Of a stretch of 64,000 nt of DNA, positions 35,942 through 48,904 are shown in pieces. A model generated the notes under the pieces. That model saw only the letters and a list, made by a program, of their open reading frames with translations, was not told the origin of the DNA and ran no database searches. The position numbers were made by a program, and so were the translations under genes. Position 1 is the first letter of the stretch; each line of letters begins with the position of its first letter. Origin of the DNA: Cedecea neteri (GTDB lineage: Bacteria; Pseudomonadota; Gammaproteobacteria; Enterobacterales; Enterobacteriaceae). The DNA lies in contig NZ_CP009458.1 in NCBI RefSeq assembly GCF_000758305.1, positions 1,364,001 to 1,428,000 of the forward strand, read 5' to 3'.

Positions 35942-36675
35942 AAAAACTCCCCTTTACGTTGATGACTCTGCTTTTCGCCAGTGCCTTTTCCCATGCAGAA
36001 AGTACCGTGACGGTTTATGCCCAACCGCAAACGCAGCCGCGGGTGATTACCGATGCCGCACGGCTGGCGGACTTAGTGACTAACCCTGCATTAAGCCGCA
36101 CCTGGTGGCCGGCGGCGGTGATTAGCACCCGGCAGGCAAGCGCTGCAGAAGAGCAAAAACACCAGCAGCTTCTGGCGCGCCTGGCTGAAGTGGCCGCAGA
36201 CGAAGGTGGAGACGATGGGGCTGCCATCAACGGGCTGCGTCAGCAGCTCAGCGCCATGCACGTAACCGGGCGGCAGTTTGTCAATCTGGACCCCGATTGG
36301 GTTCGCCTTCGCCCACAGGCAAACGTACCGCTTCAGGGGGAGTACAGCCTGTGGACCGGGCCGCAGCCCACAACCATCACCCTGGTGGGATTAGTCAGCT
36401 CGCCTGGCGTGAAGCCTTTTACCCCCGGGCGCAGCGTGGATGACTATCTGGACGACGTCAGCCTGTTGAGCGGGGCTGAAAGGAGCTATGCCTGGGTGAT
36501 TTACCCGGACGGCAAAATCGAAAAAGCGCCGGTCGCGTACTGGAATAAGCGCCATAGAGAACCGTCGCCAGGCAGCGTCATCTTTGTGGGTTTCTCCGAC
36601 CACCTTTTCAGCTCCACCTTTGATGAGCTGAACCAGCAGATTCTTAATACCCTGACCCATCGGATACCGGATTAA
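35938..36675 (+). CDS. yjbG: YjbG periplasmic protein, capsule biosynthesis GfcC family
   Basis: The 245-residue product starts with a signal peptide ([13 protein letters not shown]) and contains the SLBB/GfcC-like region [20 protein letters not shown] and [21 protein letters not shown]. It is presumably periplasmic and part of the YjbEFGH polysaccharide export machinery, by analogy with GfcC. It overlaps yjbF by 4 bp and yjbH by 1 bp. Confidence 0.9.
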   Translation: MKKLPFTLMTLLFASAFSHAESTVTVYAQPQTQPRVITDAARLADLVTNPALSRTWWPAAVISTRQASAAEEQKHQQLLARLAEVAADEGGDDGAAINGLRQQLSAMHVTGRQFVNLDPDWVRLRPQANVPLQGEYSLWTGPQPTTITLVGLVSSPGVKPFTPGRSVDDYLDDVSLLSGAERSYAWVIYPDGKIEKAPVAYWNKRHREPSPGSVIFVGFSDHLFSSTFDELNQQILNTLTHRIPD

Positions 36676-38771
36676 TGAAAAAACGTTACCTGTATAGTCT
36701 GATTGCGCTGGCGGTGACATCCGCCTGCCGCGCCGAAACGTATCCGGCACCCGTTGGCCCTTCTCAGGCGGATTTTGGCGGCGCGGGTTTGCTGCAAACG
36801 CCGACGGCACGTATGGCGCCTGAGGGCGAATTTAATCTCAACTACCGCGACAACGATCAGTACCGCTTTTACTCCGCCTCCATGCAGCTTTTCCCCTGGA
36901 TGGAGGCCACGCTGCGCTATACCGACGTGCGCACACGTCACTACAGTAGCGTGAAGGCTTTCTCGGGTGACCAGACCTATAAAGACAAAGCGTTTGACGT
37001 GAAATTCCGTCTGTGGGAAGAGGGTTACTGGCTGCCTCAGGTCTCCGCCGGTATTCGTGATCTGGGCGGCACCGGGCTGTTTGACGGTGAATATGTGGTG
37101 GCGAGCAAAGCCTGGGGGCCGTTCGATTTCAGTCTCGGCATGGGCTGGGGATATTTAGGTACCAGCGGCAACATCAAAAACCCGCTCTGCGAATACAGCG
37201 ACAAGTACTGCCACCGGGATAACAGTTACCAAATGGCGGGCTCCTTCAACTTTAGCGGCATGTTCCACGGCCCGACATCGCTGTTTGGCGGCGTGGAATA
37301 CCAGACGCCGTGGCAGCCACTCAGGCTAAAAGTTGAGTATGAAGGCAACAACTACAGCCATGAGTTTGCAGGGAAAATAGACCAGCGCAGCAGCGTTAAC
37401 GTCGGCGCTATCTACCGGGTGACCGACTGGGCCGACGTGAACATGAGCTACGAGCGCGGCAACACCTTTATGTTTGGCGTGACGCTCCGCACCAACTTCA
37501 ACGACCTCAAGCCGGGGTACAACGATTCCCGTCGCCCAGAGTATCAGCCACATCCTCAGGACGAAATTCTGCAGCACAACGTGGTGGCTAACCAGCTGAC
37601 CGACCTGAAATACAATGCTGGACTGATCAACCCGAATATTCAGGTCAAAGGTGACACGCTTTACGTCACGGGCGAGCAGGTGAAATACCGAAATTCCCGC
37701 GAAGGTATTGAACGTGCCAACCGCATCGTGATGAATGATCTGCCGGATAATATTCGCACCATCCGCATTACCGAAAGCCGGATTAATATGCCGCAGGTCA
37801 CCACGGAAACGGACGTCGCCAGCTTGCGTCGACATCTCGAGGGTGAACCGCTGGGGCAAGAAACGACGCTGGTACAAAAACGCGTTGAGCCCGTGGTGCC
37901 AGAAAGCACCGAGCAGGGATATTACATCGAGAAGTCGCGCTTCAACTACTCGCTCGATCCGATTCTTAACCAGTCCATCGGTGGCCCGGAAAGCTTCTAC
38001 ATGTACCAGGTCGGGGTGATGGGGAACGTGGATTACTGGCTGACGGACCACCTGTTAACCAGCGGCAGCCTGTTTGCTAACGTCGCCAATAACTACGACA
38101 AATTTAACTACACCAACCCGCCAACGGATTCCACGCTGCCGCGCGTGCGTACCCACGTTCGCGAATATGTAGAAAACGATATTTACATCAACAACCTGCA
38201 GGCTAACTACTTCCAGTACTTCGGGCATGGGATCTACGGCCAGGTTTACGCGGGCTACCTGGAAACCATGTATGGCGGCGCGGGGGCGGAGCTGCTTTAC
38301 CGCCCGGTGGACAGCAACTGGGCGATCGGCGTCAACGGCAACTACGTCAAACAGCGTGACTGGCGCAGTTCGCAGGACATGATGAAATTTACCGACTACA
38401 GCGCGAAGACCGGGCATATCACCGGCTACTGGACGCCACCGTTTGCTCAGGATGTGCTGGTTAAGCTCAGCATCGGCCAGTATCTGGCGCAGGATAAAGG
38501 CGGCACGCTGGAGATCTCCAAACACTTTGACAGCGGGATCGTGGTAGGCACCTACGCCACCATCACCAATGTGTCGAAGAAAGAGTACGGCGAAGGGGAC
38601 TTCACCAAAGGTTTCTACATCAATGTGCCGCTGGATATCTTCTCGGCTTACCCGACCCGCAGCCGGGCACAGGTAACCTGGACACCGCTGACGCGTGACG
38701 GCGGGCAGATGCTGGGCCGTAAGTTTGACCTGTACGGGGTGACCAGCGACCGCAGCGAAAATTTCCGTTAG
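36675..38771 (+). CDS. yjbH: YjbH outer-membrane protein, exopolysaccharide operon (GfcD-like)
   Basis: The 698-residue product has the E. coli YjbH length. An N-terminal signal ([13 protein letters not shown]) precedes [20 protein letters not shown]. The body is rich in alternating aromatic beta-strands and ends in an aromatic residue followed by Arg (ENFR). It is predicted to be a large outer-membrane beta-barrel, homologous to GfcD, for polysaccharide secretion. The start overlaps the yjbG stop (TAATG). It is the last gene of the operon. Confidence 0.92.
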   Translation: MKKRYLYSLIALAVTSACRAETYPAPVGPSQADFGGAGLLQTPTARMAPEGEFNLNYRDNDQYRFYSASMQLFPWMEATLRYTDVRTRHYSSVKAFSGDQTYKDKAFDVKFRLWEEGYWLPQVSAGIRDLGGTGLFDGEYVVASKAWGPFDFSLGMGWGYLGTSGNIKNPLCEYSDKYCHRDNSYQMAGSFNFSGMFHGPTSLFGGVEYQTPWQPLRLKVEYEGNNYSHEFAGKIDQRSSVNVGAIYRVTDWADVNMSYERGNTFMFGVTLRTNFNDLKPGYNDSRRPEYQPHPQDEILQHNVVANQLTDLKYNAGLINPNIQVKGDTLYVTGEQVKYRNSREGIERANRIVMNDLPDNIRTIRITESRINMPQVTTETDVASLRRHLEGEPLGQETTLVQKRVEPVVPESTEQGYYIEKSRFNYSLDPILNQSIGGPESFYMYQVGVMGNVDYWLTDHLLTSGSLFANVANNYDKFNYTNPPTDSTLPRVRTHVREYVENDIYINNLQANYFQYFGHGIYGQVYAGYLETMYGGAGAELLYRPVDSNWAIGVNGNYVKQRDWRSSQDMMKFTDYSAKTGHITGYWTPPFAQDVLVKLSIGQYLAQDKGGTLEISKHFDSGIVVGTYATITNVSKKEYGEGDFTKGFYINVPLDIFSAYPTRSRAQVTWTPLTRDGGQMLGRKFDLYGVTSDRSENFR

Positions 38772-38856
38772 TGAAAGTAAGTAAATAAACTAGATCAAGA
38801 TCACATTCTGGACGTATAACAGCCTCTCAAGACCACAATAATAATGAGGGGCCGTT

Positions 38857-39264
38857 ATGCCTGCGACACCGCGTTTTGCCTGGATTTCTACCGTCATGCA
38901 GACGGTGCTCAATCTGGGTTTATTAGCCCTGGGGGTGATCCTGATTATCTTCCTGGGCAAAGAGACCGTTCATCTCGCCACCGTGCTGTTCACGCCGGGG
39001 GATGACGCCAGCTCGTACCTGTTTATCGAAGGGCTGGTGGTCTATTTCCTCTATTTCGAATTTATCGCGCTGATTGTGAAGTACTTTCAGTCGGGCTATC
39101 ACTTCCCGCTGCGCTACTTCGTGTACATCGGTATCACCGCGATTGTGCGCCTGATTATCATCGATCATAAATCGCCGCTGGACGTGCTGATCTACTCGGC
39201 AGCGATTCTGGTGCTGGTGATTACGCTTTGGCTGTGTAATAGCCAACGCCTGAAGCGGGAATAA
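38857..39264 (+). CDS. psiE: Phosphate-starvation-inducible protein PsiE
   Basis: This is a 135-residue integral membrane protein with four hydrophobic helices ([68 protein letters not shown]). It matches E. coli PsiE, whose function is unknown; its expression is Pho- and cAMP-CRP-linked. A CRP-like half site (GATCACATTC) lies in the 85-bp leader. In K-12 xylE separates psiE from malG; here malG is next. Confidence 0.93.
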   Translation: MPATPRFAWISTVMQTVLNLGLLALGVILIIFLGKETVHLATVLFTPGDDASSYLFIEGLVVYFLYFEFIALIVKYFQSGYHFPLRYFVYIGITAIVRLIIIDHKSPLDVLIYSAAILVLVITLWLCNSQRLKRE

Positions 39265-39290
39265 AAAAGGGCGGCCCTGGGGCCGCCTGA
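39262..39290 (-). terminator. malEFG terminator (psiE-malG junction)
   Basis: GGCGGCC (39270-39276) pairs with GGCCGCC (39281-39287). On the minus strand the stem is followed by a T-run (complement of AAAAAA at 39263-39268), so it terminates malG transcripts about 75 nt after the stop. It may also end psiE. Confidence 0.8.
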
Positions 39291-39366
39291 ATAAAGTGCT
39301 AAGGTCAAAGTGAGGGTTGCAGTGGTATGGCATAAAGATGAAGCAAATGACTTTCAGGGATAAACG

Positions 39367-40257
39367 TTAACCTTTCACCCCGCCAGCGGTCAGGCCGCTC
39401 ACCAGCCAGCGCTGGGCCAGCAGGAACACAACGGTAATCGGTATCGCGGAGAGCACCGCCGCCGCGGCAAAATCACCCCACAGGTAGTTCTGCGGGTTAA
39501 GGTATTGCTGCATCCCCACGGCCAGCGTGTAGCTGTCCACGTCGCGCAGCAACAGCGAAGCCACAGGCACCTCGGTAATCGCGGCAATAAACGACAGAAT
39601 AAAGACCACCGCCAGAATGGGCACCGACAGCGGCAGCAGCACCAGACGGAATGCCTGCCACGGCGTCGCGCCATCCAGCGCAGCGGCCTCTTCCAGCGAG
39701 CCATCAATCGTTTCGAAGTAGCCCTTAATCGTCCAGACGTGCAGCGCAATCCCGCCTAAATAAGCAAAGATCACCCCGCCGTGGGTGTTCAGGCCGATAA
39801 ACGGAATGTACTGGCCCAGGCGATCAAACAAGGCATATAGCGCCACCAGGGAAAGCACCGCCGGGAACATCTGGAAAATCAGCATCCCTTTCAGCAGAGT
39901 GGCTTTGCCGGGGAAACGCATACGGGCAAAAGCGTAGGCGCAGGTGGTGGAAAGGGCGACGATACCTATCGCCGTGATCCCGGCAATTTTTATCGAGTTC
40001 CACAGCCAGAGCAGCACCGGGAACGGCGGTGGCGTGACGCGACCATCCGCGTGCTCAACGCTAAAGCCCAGCGCCAGCTTCCAGTGTTCCCAGGAAACCT
40101 GGTCCGGGATCAGGCTCCCGGTGGCAAAGTTACCCGGACGCAGCGAGATGGCGATGACCATCAGCAGCGGGAACATGATTGCCGCGATAAACAGCAGCAG
40201 CAGAAAGTGCGTGAGGAACAGACGCAGCTTTTGAGATTTGGGTTGTACCATGGCCAT
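39367..40257 (-). CDS. malG: Maltose ABC transporter permease MalG
   Basis: The 296-residue product is nearly identical to E. coli MalG. It has six membrane segments, and the EAA loop ([22 protein letters not shown]) that docks onto MalK. The C-terminus [16 protein letters not shown] reaches the MalK interface. With MalF it forms the maltose/maltodextrin channel of the inner membrane. It starts 10 bp after the malF stop and is the last gene of malEFG. Confidence 0.98.
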   Translation of the reverse strand: MAMVQPKSQKLRLFLTHFLLLLFIAAIMFPLLMVIAISLRPGNFATGSLIPDQVSWEHWKLALGFSVEHADGRVTPPPFPVLLWLWNSIKIAGITAIGIVALSTTCAYAFARMRFPGKATLLKGMLIFQMFPAVLSLVALYALFDRLGQYIPFIGLNTHGGVIFAYLGGIALHVWTIKGYFETIDGSLEEAAALDGATPWQAFRLVLLPLSVPILAVVFILSFIAAITEVPVASLLLRDVDSYTLAVGMQQYLNPQNYLWGDFAAAAVLSAIPITVVFLLAQRWLVSGLTAGGVKG

Positions 40258-40267
40258 CGTCGTCTCC

Positions 40268-41812
40268 TTAATCGAACTTCATGCGGGTGGCTTTCAGGTT
40301 CACAATCGCAAGGGCGCCCACCAGCAGGAAGATAAGCGTTGCGATAGCCGCCGCCAGACCGAAGTCCTGGCCGCCGCCGCCTTCAAAGGCGATGCGATAG
40401 GTGTAGCTCACCAGCAGGTCGGTATAACCCGCTGGCGTGGTCGTCCCGAGCCTGTCCGGGCCGCCGTTGGTCAGCAACTGAATCAGAACGAAGTTGTTAA
40501 AGTTAAAGGCGAAGCTGGCAATCATTAGCGGCGTGAGCGGCTTAATCAGCAGCGGCAGCGTGATTTTAAAGAAGTTCTGGAACGGACCCGCTCCGTCCAT
40601 CGCTGATGCTTCGTAAAGGTCGTCAGGAATGGCTTTCAGCAGCCCCATGCACAGGATCATCATGTAGGGATAGCCCAGCCAGGTATTGACGATGATGATC
40701 ATCGAGCGAGCGGTGGTTGGGTCGCTGAACCAGGCGGGCTTAATGCCGAACAGTGCGCTCAGCATCATATTGATTTCGCCGAAGCTTTGGTTGAATAAGC
40801 CTTTGAAAATCAAAATGGAAATAAACGAAGGCACGGCATAGGGCAGGATCAGCAGCAGGCGATACACCGCTTTACCCTTCAACGATTCCCACTGCACCAC
40901 GCAGGCCAGCACCATCCCCACCGCGACGGTAAGAATCACCGTCAGCACGGAGAAAATCACCGTCCAGACGAAAATAGCCAGGAAGGGCTTTTGGATCCCG
41001 TCATCGTGGAAAACGCGCAGGAAATTTTTCCAGCCGATGGTGACGGTATAGCCCGGGCTTAGCTGTTCTCCAGCCCAGCTGCCGTCGGCGTTTACCGACT
41101 CGTAATAACCGATATGGTCGTTCGGGGCGTATTTTACATTGGTCTGGTTATTGGTCAGCTCGCCGTTTTCCGCCAGCGTGTAGAGCGGGCGAGTGCCAGA
41201 GAACTGGCGCAGGGAGCTCATCACCACCTTGCTTTCATCCGGCAGCACGGCGGTTATCTGGCTCAGAGCCTGGCGGTTTTGGGTGATGACGCGCAGGTTG
41301 CCGCGCTCGCCTTCCGGCAGCGTATCAGCCTCTTTCAGCTGAATTTTTTGCGCGCCGCCAAAGGTAAATTTGTCCGAGATATAATTTTTCCCGCTTTCCC
41401 CGTCGGTGAGCGCTAACGTCCATTCATTGCCGTTTGGATAAAGGCTAAAGTTGAAGGTTTTGCCCGCCTGGTACTGGCGGTCCATCAGCACCTGCTGCGC
41501 GCGTTCAAATGTCAGTTGGTTGGTGCTGCTGTAGTTGGTAAAGGCGATAGCGATGGTACAGATCAGCGGGAAGAGGACAAACAGCCCCATACCTGCCATG
41601 CCGGGATAGACGTAGCGCCAGGCGTAGGCCTTGCGGTTAGCAAAAATATAGAGGCCAAGTGAGCTTAAAATCAGCGTCATGATGGCGAACAGGTACTCCC
41701 CCTGGGCGTACATTAAAACCACAAGATAGCCAACCAGCAGGCCCAATGCCCCGATGACTGACCATTTCAGTCCCTCGCTTTGCCACCAGCGGCTCTTTTT
41801 AACTGCATCCAT
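40268..41812 (-). CDS. malF: Maltose ABC transporter permease MalF
   Basis: The 514-residue product has the E. coli length. It has eight membrane helices and the large periplasmic P2 loop (about residues 95-275) typical of MalF. The EAA motif is [23 protein letters not shown]. It pairs with MalG in the MalFGK2 transporter, and its P2 loop receives MalE. It is separated from malE by a 365-bp gap filled with a tandem palindromic repeat array, which should lower malF relative to malE expression. Confidence 0.98.
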   Translation of the reverse strand: MDAVKKSRWWQSEGLKWSVIGALGLLVGYLVVLMYAQGEYLFAIMTLILSSLGLYIFANRKAYAWRYVYPGMAGMGLFVLFPLICTIAIAFTNYSSTNQLTFERAQQVLMDRQYQAGKTFNFSLYPNGNEWTLALTDGESGKNYISDKFTFGGAQKIQLKEADTLPEGERGNLRVITQNRQALSQITAVLPDESKVVMSSLRQFSGTRPLYTLAENGELTNNQTNVKYAPNDHIGYYESVNADGSWAGEQLSPGYTVTIGWKNFLRVFHDDGIQKPFLAIFVWTVIFSVLTVILTVAVGMVLACVVQWESLKGKAVYRLLLILPYAVPSFISILIFKGLFNQSFGEINMMLSALFGIKPAWFSDPTTARSMIIIVNTWLGYPYMMILCMGLLKAIPDDLYEASAMDGAGPFQNFFKITLPLLIKPLTPLMIASFAFNFNNFVLIQLLTNGGPDRLGTTTPAGYTDLLVSYTYRIAFEGGGGQDFGLAAAIATLIFLLVGALAIVNLKATRMKFD

Positions 41813-41839
41813 GGGGTGTTCCTCTACAGCGTGTTATTT

Positions 41840-42172
41840 CCCCTCACCCTAACCCTCTCCCCAAGGGGGAGAGGGGACAGAAAGGGCCAGTTTTCTCACT
41901 CCGGCAGGAGAGCAGGACTCAATCCGAACTCCCTCTCCCTTGTGGGAGGGGGCCGGGTTCTATCCGAATTCCCTCTCCCTTGTGGGAGGGGGCCGGGTTC
42001 AATCCGAATTCCCTCTCCCTTGTGGGAGGGGGCCGGGTTCAATCCGAATTCCCTCTCCCTTGTGGGAGGGGGCCGGGTTCAATCCGAATTCGCCCTATCC
42101 CTTGTGGGCAGAGGGCCGGACTCAATCTGAATTCCCCCTCTCCCCTATGGGGAGAGGGCCGGGGTGAGGGGC
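41840..42172. repeat. Tandem palindromic repeat array in the malE-malF gap
   Basis: Four consecutive 40-bp units (41931-41970, 41971-42010, 42011-42050, 42051-42090) differ by only one base. Each holds CCCTCTCCCTTGTGGGAGGG, a hairpin, followed by GGCCGGGTTC and AATCCGAATT. A degenerate fifth unit (42091-42133) and a partial one (41906-41930) flank them. Outer elements at 41840-41876 and 42134-42171 are related to each other in inverted orientation (20 of 23 bases match) and to the aceA-aceK repeat. E. coli has REP palindromes at this same junction, where they stabilise malE mRNA. Confidence 0.9.
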
Positions 42173-42177
42173 AAGGT

Positions 42178-43398
<1,221 letters not shown>

Positions 43399-43448
43399 TT
43401 ATAGGGTAGTGCAGATTAACGTTGTTAAGTCTGCGGAGATGACAAGCG

Positions 43449-43662
43449 CTTCTCATCCTCCTTTGCTCTACGCCCCTGAGTGGTTATCTGTGATCTGCTT
43501 TGCATAACTGGCCGTTATGTGTCCTGGCGCACATAAAAACGCACTGAAAATTGAAGCCGCGATCACGAAAATCCCTTGTGCCACCTGCAACCGGTTGCAG
43601 ATGCCCCTGCCTCATCCTCCCGCCTCCTCCCCCATAAAAAAGCGTTAGGGTGGAGGATTTAC
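43449..43662. promoter_or_regulatory. Divergent mal control region: CRP sites and MalT boxes
   Basis: This lies in the 373-bp gap between malE and malK. A CRP-type site TGTG-N8-CACA is at 43518-43533, and a half site TGTGATCTGC is at 43489-43498. MalT boxes (consensus GGGGAKGAGG) occur on the minus strand: CCTCCTCCCC at 43623-43632 is a perfect match, and CCTCATCCTC at 43610-43619 has one mismatch. Weaker copies lie near 43451 (CTCATCCTCC) and 43651 (TGGAGGA). The array suits joint MalT/cAMP-CRP activation of both operons. Confidence 0.78.
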
Positions 43663-43741
43663 CAAATGTCGCTTTCCCTCATAGTCGGACACATCTTGAA
43701 GCACCTGTCCGACGGCAGGCGGCAGTAATGAGGGAGTGGTA

Positions 43742-44851
43742 ATGGCGAGCGTGCAGCTACGGAACGTAACAAAAGCCTGGGGTGACGTGGTGGTGTCGAA
43801 AGACATCAATCTCGACATCAATGAAGGAGAATTCGTGGTTTTTGTCGGGCCATCAGGCTGCGGTAAATCAACGCTGCTGAGAATGATCGCGGGGCTTGAA
43901 ACTATCACCAGCGGTGAACTGCTGATTGGTGAAAAGCGCATGAACGATATCCCTCCCGCTGAGCGTGGCGTGGGGATGGTGTTTCAGTCTTACGCCCTCT
44001 ATCCCCACCTGTCTGTCGCGGAAAACATGTCCTTCGGCCTGAAGCTTGCCGGGGCAAAAAAAGACGATATCAACCAGCGCGTGAATCAGGTTTCTGAAAC
44101 CCTGCAGCTCGCGCATCTGCTGGACCGCCGCCCGAAGGCGCTGTCCGGTGGGCAACGCCAGCGTGTGGCGATTGGTCGAACGCTGGTCGCGGAGCCTCGA
44201 GTCTTCCTGCTGGATGAGCCGCTTTCAAATCTTGATGCGGCGCTGCGCGTGCAGATGCGTATCGAGATATCCCGTCTGCACAAGCGTCTGGGCCGCACGA
44301 TGATTTACGTCACCCATGACCAGATTGAGGCGATGACCCTGGCCGACAAAATCGTCGTGCTGGATGCTGGCCGCGTCGCGCAGGTTGGGAAGCCGCTCGA
44401 GCTGTATCACTACCCGGCTGACCGCTTTGTCGCGGGCTTCATCGGGTCGCCAAAAATGAACTTCCTGCCGGTAAAAGTGACCGCGACGGCCATTGACCAG
44501 GTGCAGGTGGAATTGCCTAACCGTCAGCATGTCTGGCTGCCGGTGGAAAGCCGCAATGTTCAGGTGGGGGCCAATATGTCACTTGGCATTCGCCCGGAAC
44601 ACCTGCTGCCGAGCGACATTGCTGACGTCACCCTTGAAGGGGAAGTGCAGGTCGTTGAGCAGTTGGGACATGAGACTCAGATTCACATCCAAATCCCCGC
44701 CATTCGTCAAAACCTGGTTTACCGCCAGAACGACGTGGTGTTGGTAAAAGAGGGTGCCACATTCGCTATTGGCCTGCCGCCAGAGCGCTGCCATCTGTTC
44801 CGAGAAGATGGCACCGCATGTCGTCGGTTGCATCAAGAGCCCGGCGTTTAA
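43742..44851 (+). CDS. malK: Maltose ABC transporter ATP-binding protein MalK
   Basis: Starting at ATG 43742 (the E. coli start [14 protein letters not shown]) the protein has 369 residues, two fewer than in E. coli owing to a short deletion at VELPNRQHV. Walker [10 protein letters not shown] (residues 36-44), [13 protein letters not shown] and Walker B VFLLDEP are intact. The C-terminal regulatory domain contacts MalT and enzyme IIA-Glc. A GTG at 43736 in frame is less likely. It energises maltose uptake and heads malK-lamB-malM. Confidence 0.97.
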   Translation: MASVQLRNVTKAWGDVVVSKDINLDINEGEFVVFVGPSGCGKSTLLRMIAGLETITSGELLIGEKRMNDIPPAERGVGMVFQSYALYPHLSVAENMSFGLKLAGAKKDDINQRVNQVSETLQLAHLLDRRPKALSGGQRQRVAIGRTLVAEPRVFLLDEPLSNLDAALRVQMRIEISRLHKRLGRTMIYVTHDQIEAMTLADKIVVLDAGRVAQVGKPLELYHYPADRFVAGFIGSPKMNFLPVKVTATAIDQVQVELPNRQHVWLPVESRNVQVGANMSLGIRPEHLLPSDIADVTLEGEVQVVEQLGHETQIHIQIPAIRQNLVYRQNDVVLVKEGATFAIGLPPERCHLFREDGTACRRLHQEPGV

Positions 44852-44863
44852 GCATTCCCATAA

Positions 44864-46216
<1,353 letters not shown>

Positions 46217-46264
46217 GTTAATCCCCCGCGCGGGTGCTTAGCGCCCGCCGGTTTCACATGCCTG

Positions 46265-46296
46265 ACCCGTCTCTTTTTTGCCTGAAGGAGACGGGT
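46265..46296 (+). other. Hairpin between lamB and malM
   Basis: ACCCGTCTC (46265-46273) pairs with GAGACGGGT (46288-46296); the loop holds a T-run. A second GC-rich dyad, GCGGGTGC/GCGCCCGC, lies at about 46230-46249. They may attenuate malM or protect lamB mRNA, in the place where E. coli also has palindromes. Confidence 0.6.
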
Positions 46297-46315
46297 TCGC
46301 TTCGAGGATAAAACA

Positions 46316-47272
46316 ATGAAAAAACATCTTCTCGCGCTTTGCCTGCTTCCCGTACTGGGCTTATCGTCTGTGCCGGCTTCCTTTGCCGCCAACACGGCAA
46401 TTAACCCACAAAATGTCTCAACCGCACCGTCTATTCCAGCGGACAAACTACAAAGCTTACCGTGGATTCCGTTGATGCCGCCTGTTAGCCAGGACGTTGT
46501 GCTGACCGCTTCTTCGGCCAGCCTTAACGTCGGGGAACTCACCGGGAGTGTTGCGGCGTTCGTGCTGCCAGCCGATCAGGGCTCACTGGAAATCACGCTG
46601 ACCAGCCTGGTAAAAGACCTGAGCGTTTATGCGCCAAATGTCCTTATTCTCGACGGGCAGATGCAGCCATCTGCTTTCTTCCCGAGCAGTTACTTCCAGT
46701 ACCAGAAACCGGGCATGACCTCCGGTAACCGTCTGGAAAACGTCATGAAGCTGACCCCGATGATGGGGCAGAAACAGATCTACATGCTGGTGTACACCAC
46801 GAAACACGATCTGACGGAAACGACCCGCATGATCAACCCGGCGAAGCTTTATGCTGAAGGGGCAAGCAACGCTATTCCTGATGTGGCCGATCCGATCGCT
46901 AGCCACAGTGGGCAAGGTAACCTGACGGTTAAGCTGAAAACCGAACAAAACAGCGGCAACATCATGATCGGTAAGATCTTTGGTGGGTCCGATGCCAAAC
47001 CTGTTGTGGTCGGTAATGTAGCGCCGCCGACGGCCTACTCTGCACCAGCTGCCGCACCGGCACCAGCACCAGTGGCTGCGCCAGCTCCGGCACCTGCCGC
47101 GAAGAGCGAACCTATGCTCAATGATACGGAAAGCTATTTTAACCGCGCCATTAAACAGGCGGTGGATAAAGGCGACATCGATAAAGCCCTGAAACTGCTG
47201 AATGAAGCCGAGCGTCTGGGTTCCACCTCCGCCCGTAAAACTTTTATCAGCAGTGTAAAAGGCAAGGGGTAA
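46316..47272 (+). CDS. malM: Maltose operon periplasmic protein MalM
   Basis: The 318-residue product has a signal peptide (LLALCLLPVLGLSSVPASFA) and matches MalM, including SLPWIPLMPPVSQDVVLTASS and MLVYTTKHDLTETTRMI. It is about 12 residues longer than E. coli MalM because of an expanded Ala-Pro linker (about residues 240-262) before the C-terminal helical domain with SYFNRAIKQAVDKGDIDKAL. It is periplasmic; its exact role in maltose use is unknown. It is the last gene of its operon. Confidence 0.94.
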   Translation: MKKHLLALCLLPVLGLSSVPASFAANTAINPQNVSTAPSIPADKLQSLPWIPLMPPVSQDVVLTASSASLNVGELTGSVAAFVLPADQGSLEITLTSLVKDLSVYAPNVLILDGQMQPSAFFPSSYFQYQKPGMTSGNRLENVMKLTPMMGQKQIYMLVYTTKHDLTETTRMINPAKLYAEGASNAIPDVADPIASHSGQGNLTVKLKTEQNSGNIMIGKIFGGSDAKPVVVGNVAPPTAYSAPAAAPAPAPVAAPAPAPAAKSEPMLNDTESYFNRAIKQAVDKGDIDKALKLLNEAERLGSTSARKTFISSVKGKG

Positions 47273-47305
47273 CCATTTCCCCACGTTGCTGATGCTTGAA
47301 GTATT

Positions 47306-47331
47306 GGTGCGCTCAGGCGCACCTTTTTTTT
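47306..47331 (+). terminator. malK-lamB-malM operon terminator
   Basis: GGTGCGC (47306-47312) pairs with GCGCACC (47317-47323) and is followed by a long T-run. It lies 33 bp after the malM stop. Confidence 0.93.
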
Positions 47332-47462
47332 CCGTAGCCCAAAAGCTTTAAGTTGCTGTTGCTCAATTGTTGCGGTATTTGCCGAGTGTGTTGCCATTGT
47401 CTGCCCGCACAGAGATGTTCTGCGTTACAATGCCATCAGGTTATGTATCGGAGAGCATCCCC

Positions 47463-47972
47463 ATGTCCGACGCGCTGTCGCCGTTGCGCGCCCTGAATTT
47501 CTACACGGAGGTCCCGCAAGGACTTAGCTCCGCTTATCTCGACTGGCTGTTGCTGGAAGATTCGATGACGAAACGCTTCGAACAGCACTGCCAAAAAGTC
47601 ACCGTCCGCATCGTGCGCGAAGGTTTTGTCCCTGCTGGCAATGATTTACCCGAAGCCGATTTATTACCTGCCTCTGAGCGTTACTGGCTGCGGGAAATCA
47701 TCCTCTGCGGAGATGACGAACCCTGGCTGCTGGGCCGCACAGTGGTGCCTGAAAGCACGCTTGATGGCCCTGAACTGGCGCTGCAAAAGCTTGGCGATAC
47801 GCCGCTCGGGCGCTACCTTTTCAGTTCATCAACCCTGACGCGTGACTACATTGAGGTTGGCCGCAGCGCCGAACTGTGGGGACGCCGTTCCCGACTGAGA
47901 CTTTCCGGTAAGCCTTTGTTGCTGACCGAACTGTTCCTGCCGGCGTCTCCGCTGTATGAAGAGGAAAAATAA
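47463..47972 (+). CDS. ubiC: Chorismate pyruvate-lyase
   Basis: Starting at ATG 47463 the product has 169 residues (E. coli 165). The in-frame ATG at 47367 would add 32 residues not seen in the family. Conserved parts are [46 protein letters not shown] and the tail [21 protein letters not shown]. It removes pyruvate from chorismate to give 4-hydroxybenzoate, the first step of ubiquinone synthesis. Its stop overlaps the ubiA ATG (TAATG). Confidence 0.95.
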   Translation: MSDALSPLRALNFYTEVPQGLSSAYLDWLLLEDSMTKRFEQHCQKVTVRIVREGFVPAGNDLPEADLLPASERYWLREIILCGDDEPWLLGRTVVPESTLDGPELALQKLGDTPLGRYLFSSSTLTRDYIEVGRSAELWGRRSRLRLSGKPLLLTELFLPASPLYEEEK

Positions 47973-48844
47973 TGGAGTGGAGTCTTAAGCAGGGAAAACT
48001 GCTGGCTTATCACCGGTTGATGCGTACCGATAAGCCCATTGGCGCTTTGTTGCTGCTGTGGCCCACGCTGTGGGCGTTGTGGGTGGCAACGCCGGGCTTA
48101 CCTTCACTGCTGAATCTGGTTGTTTTTATCGCCGGCGTCTGGCTGATGCGCGCCGCGGGCTGCGTGGTGAACGATTATGCCGACCGCAAATTTGACGGAC
48201 ACGTAAAGCGTACCGCGCAGCGCCCTTTGCCTAGCGGTGCAGTTACTGAGAAAGAAGCGAAGATCCTGTTTGCGGTGCTGGTGGGCCTGGCTTTCCTGCT
48301 GGTGCTGACGCTCAATACCATGACGATATTGCTGTCCGTGGCCGGGCTGGCGCTGGCGTGGGTGTATCCGTTTATGAAGCGCTACACCCATCTGCCTCAG
48401 GTGGTACTGGGTGCGGCTTTTGGCTGGTCCATTCCGATGGCATTTGCCGCCGCCAGCGAATCGGTGCCGTTAAGCTGCTGGCTGATGTTCCTCGCCAATA
48501 TTTGCTGGACCGTGGCGTACGACACGCAGTATGCGATGGTCGACCGCGACGACGACCTGAAGATCGGCATTAAGTCGACTGCGATTCTCTTTGGCCGCAA
48601 CGATAAGCTGATTATCGGCCTGCTGCAAATCGCCACTATGCTGTTGATGGGCGTTGTGGGCTGGCTAAACGGGCTGGGTGGTACGTTCTACTGGTCAATT
48701 TTGCTGGCGGGCGGGCTGTTTGTGCATCAGCAGAAGTTGATCACTAAACGCGAGCGTGAAGGCTGCTTTAAAGCGTTTATGAACAATAACTATGTCGGAC
48801 TGGTGCTGTTCCTGGGCCTGGCACTGAGTTACCTGCATTTCTGA
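47972..48844 (+). CDS. ubiA: 4-hydroxybenzoate octaprenyltransferase
   Basis: This is a 290-residue polytopic membrane protein of E. coli UbiA length. Both Asp-rich motifs of the UbiA family are present: [17 protein letters not shown] (about residues 67-83) and [20 protein letters not shown]. They bind magnesium and the polyprenyl diphosphate. It attaches the prenyl tail to 4-hydroxybenzoate made by UbiC, whose gene it overlaps by one base. It is convergent with plsB. Confidence 0.97.
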   Translation: MEWSLKQGKLLAYHRLMRTDKPIGALLLLWPTLWALWVATPGLPSLLNLVVFIAGVWLMRAAGCVVNDYADRKFDGHVKRTAQRPLPSGAVTEKEAKILFAVLVGLAFLLVLTLNTMTILLSVAGLALAWVYPFMKRYTHLPQVVLGAAFGWSIPMAFAAASESVPLSCWLMFLANICWTVAYDTQYAMVDRDDDLKIGIKSTAILFGRNDKLIIGLLQIATMLLMGVVGWLNGLGGTFYWSILLAGGLFVHQQKLITKREREGCFKAFMNNNYVGLVLFLGLALSYLHF

Positions 48845-48863
48845 GTCAGTCTTCAGGCAATAA

Positions 48864-48890
48864 AAAAGGCGGGTTAATCACCCGCCTTTT
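48864..48890. terminator. Bidirectional terminator between ubiA and plsB
   Basis: AAAAGGCGGG (48864-48873) pairs perfectly with CCCGCCTTTT (48881-48890). It lies between the convergent stops at 48844 and 48905. Confidence 0.93.
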
Positions 48891-48904
48891 TCGTTTCCGC
48901 AGAA

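Noticed and set aside
38790..38812. Full CRP site upstream of psiE
   Set aside because: Only the right half (TCACA) is good; the left half CTAGA matches the consensus at two of five positions.
41931..42133. CRISPR array at the malE-malF repeats
   Set aside because: The 40-bp units abut with no unique spacers, and no cas genes are near.
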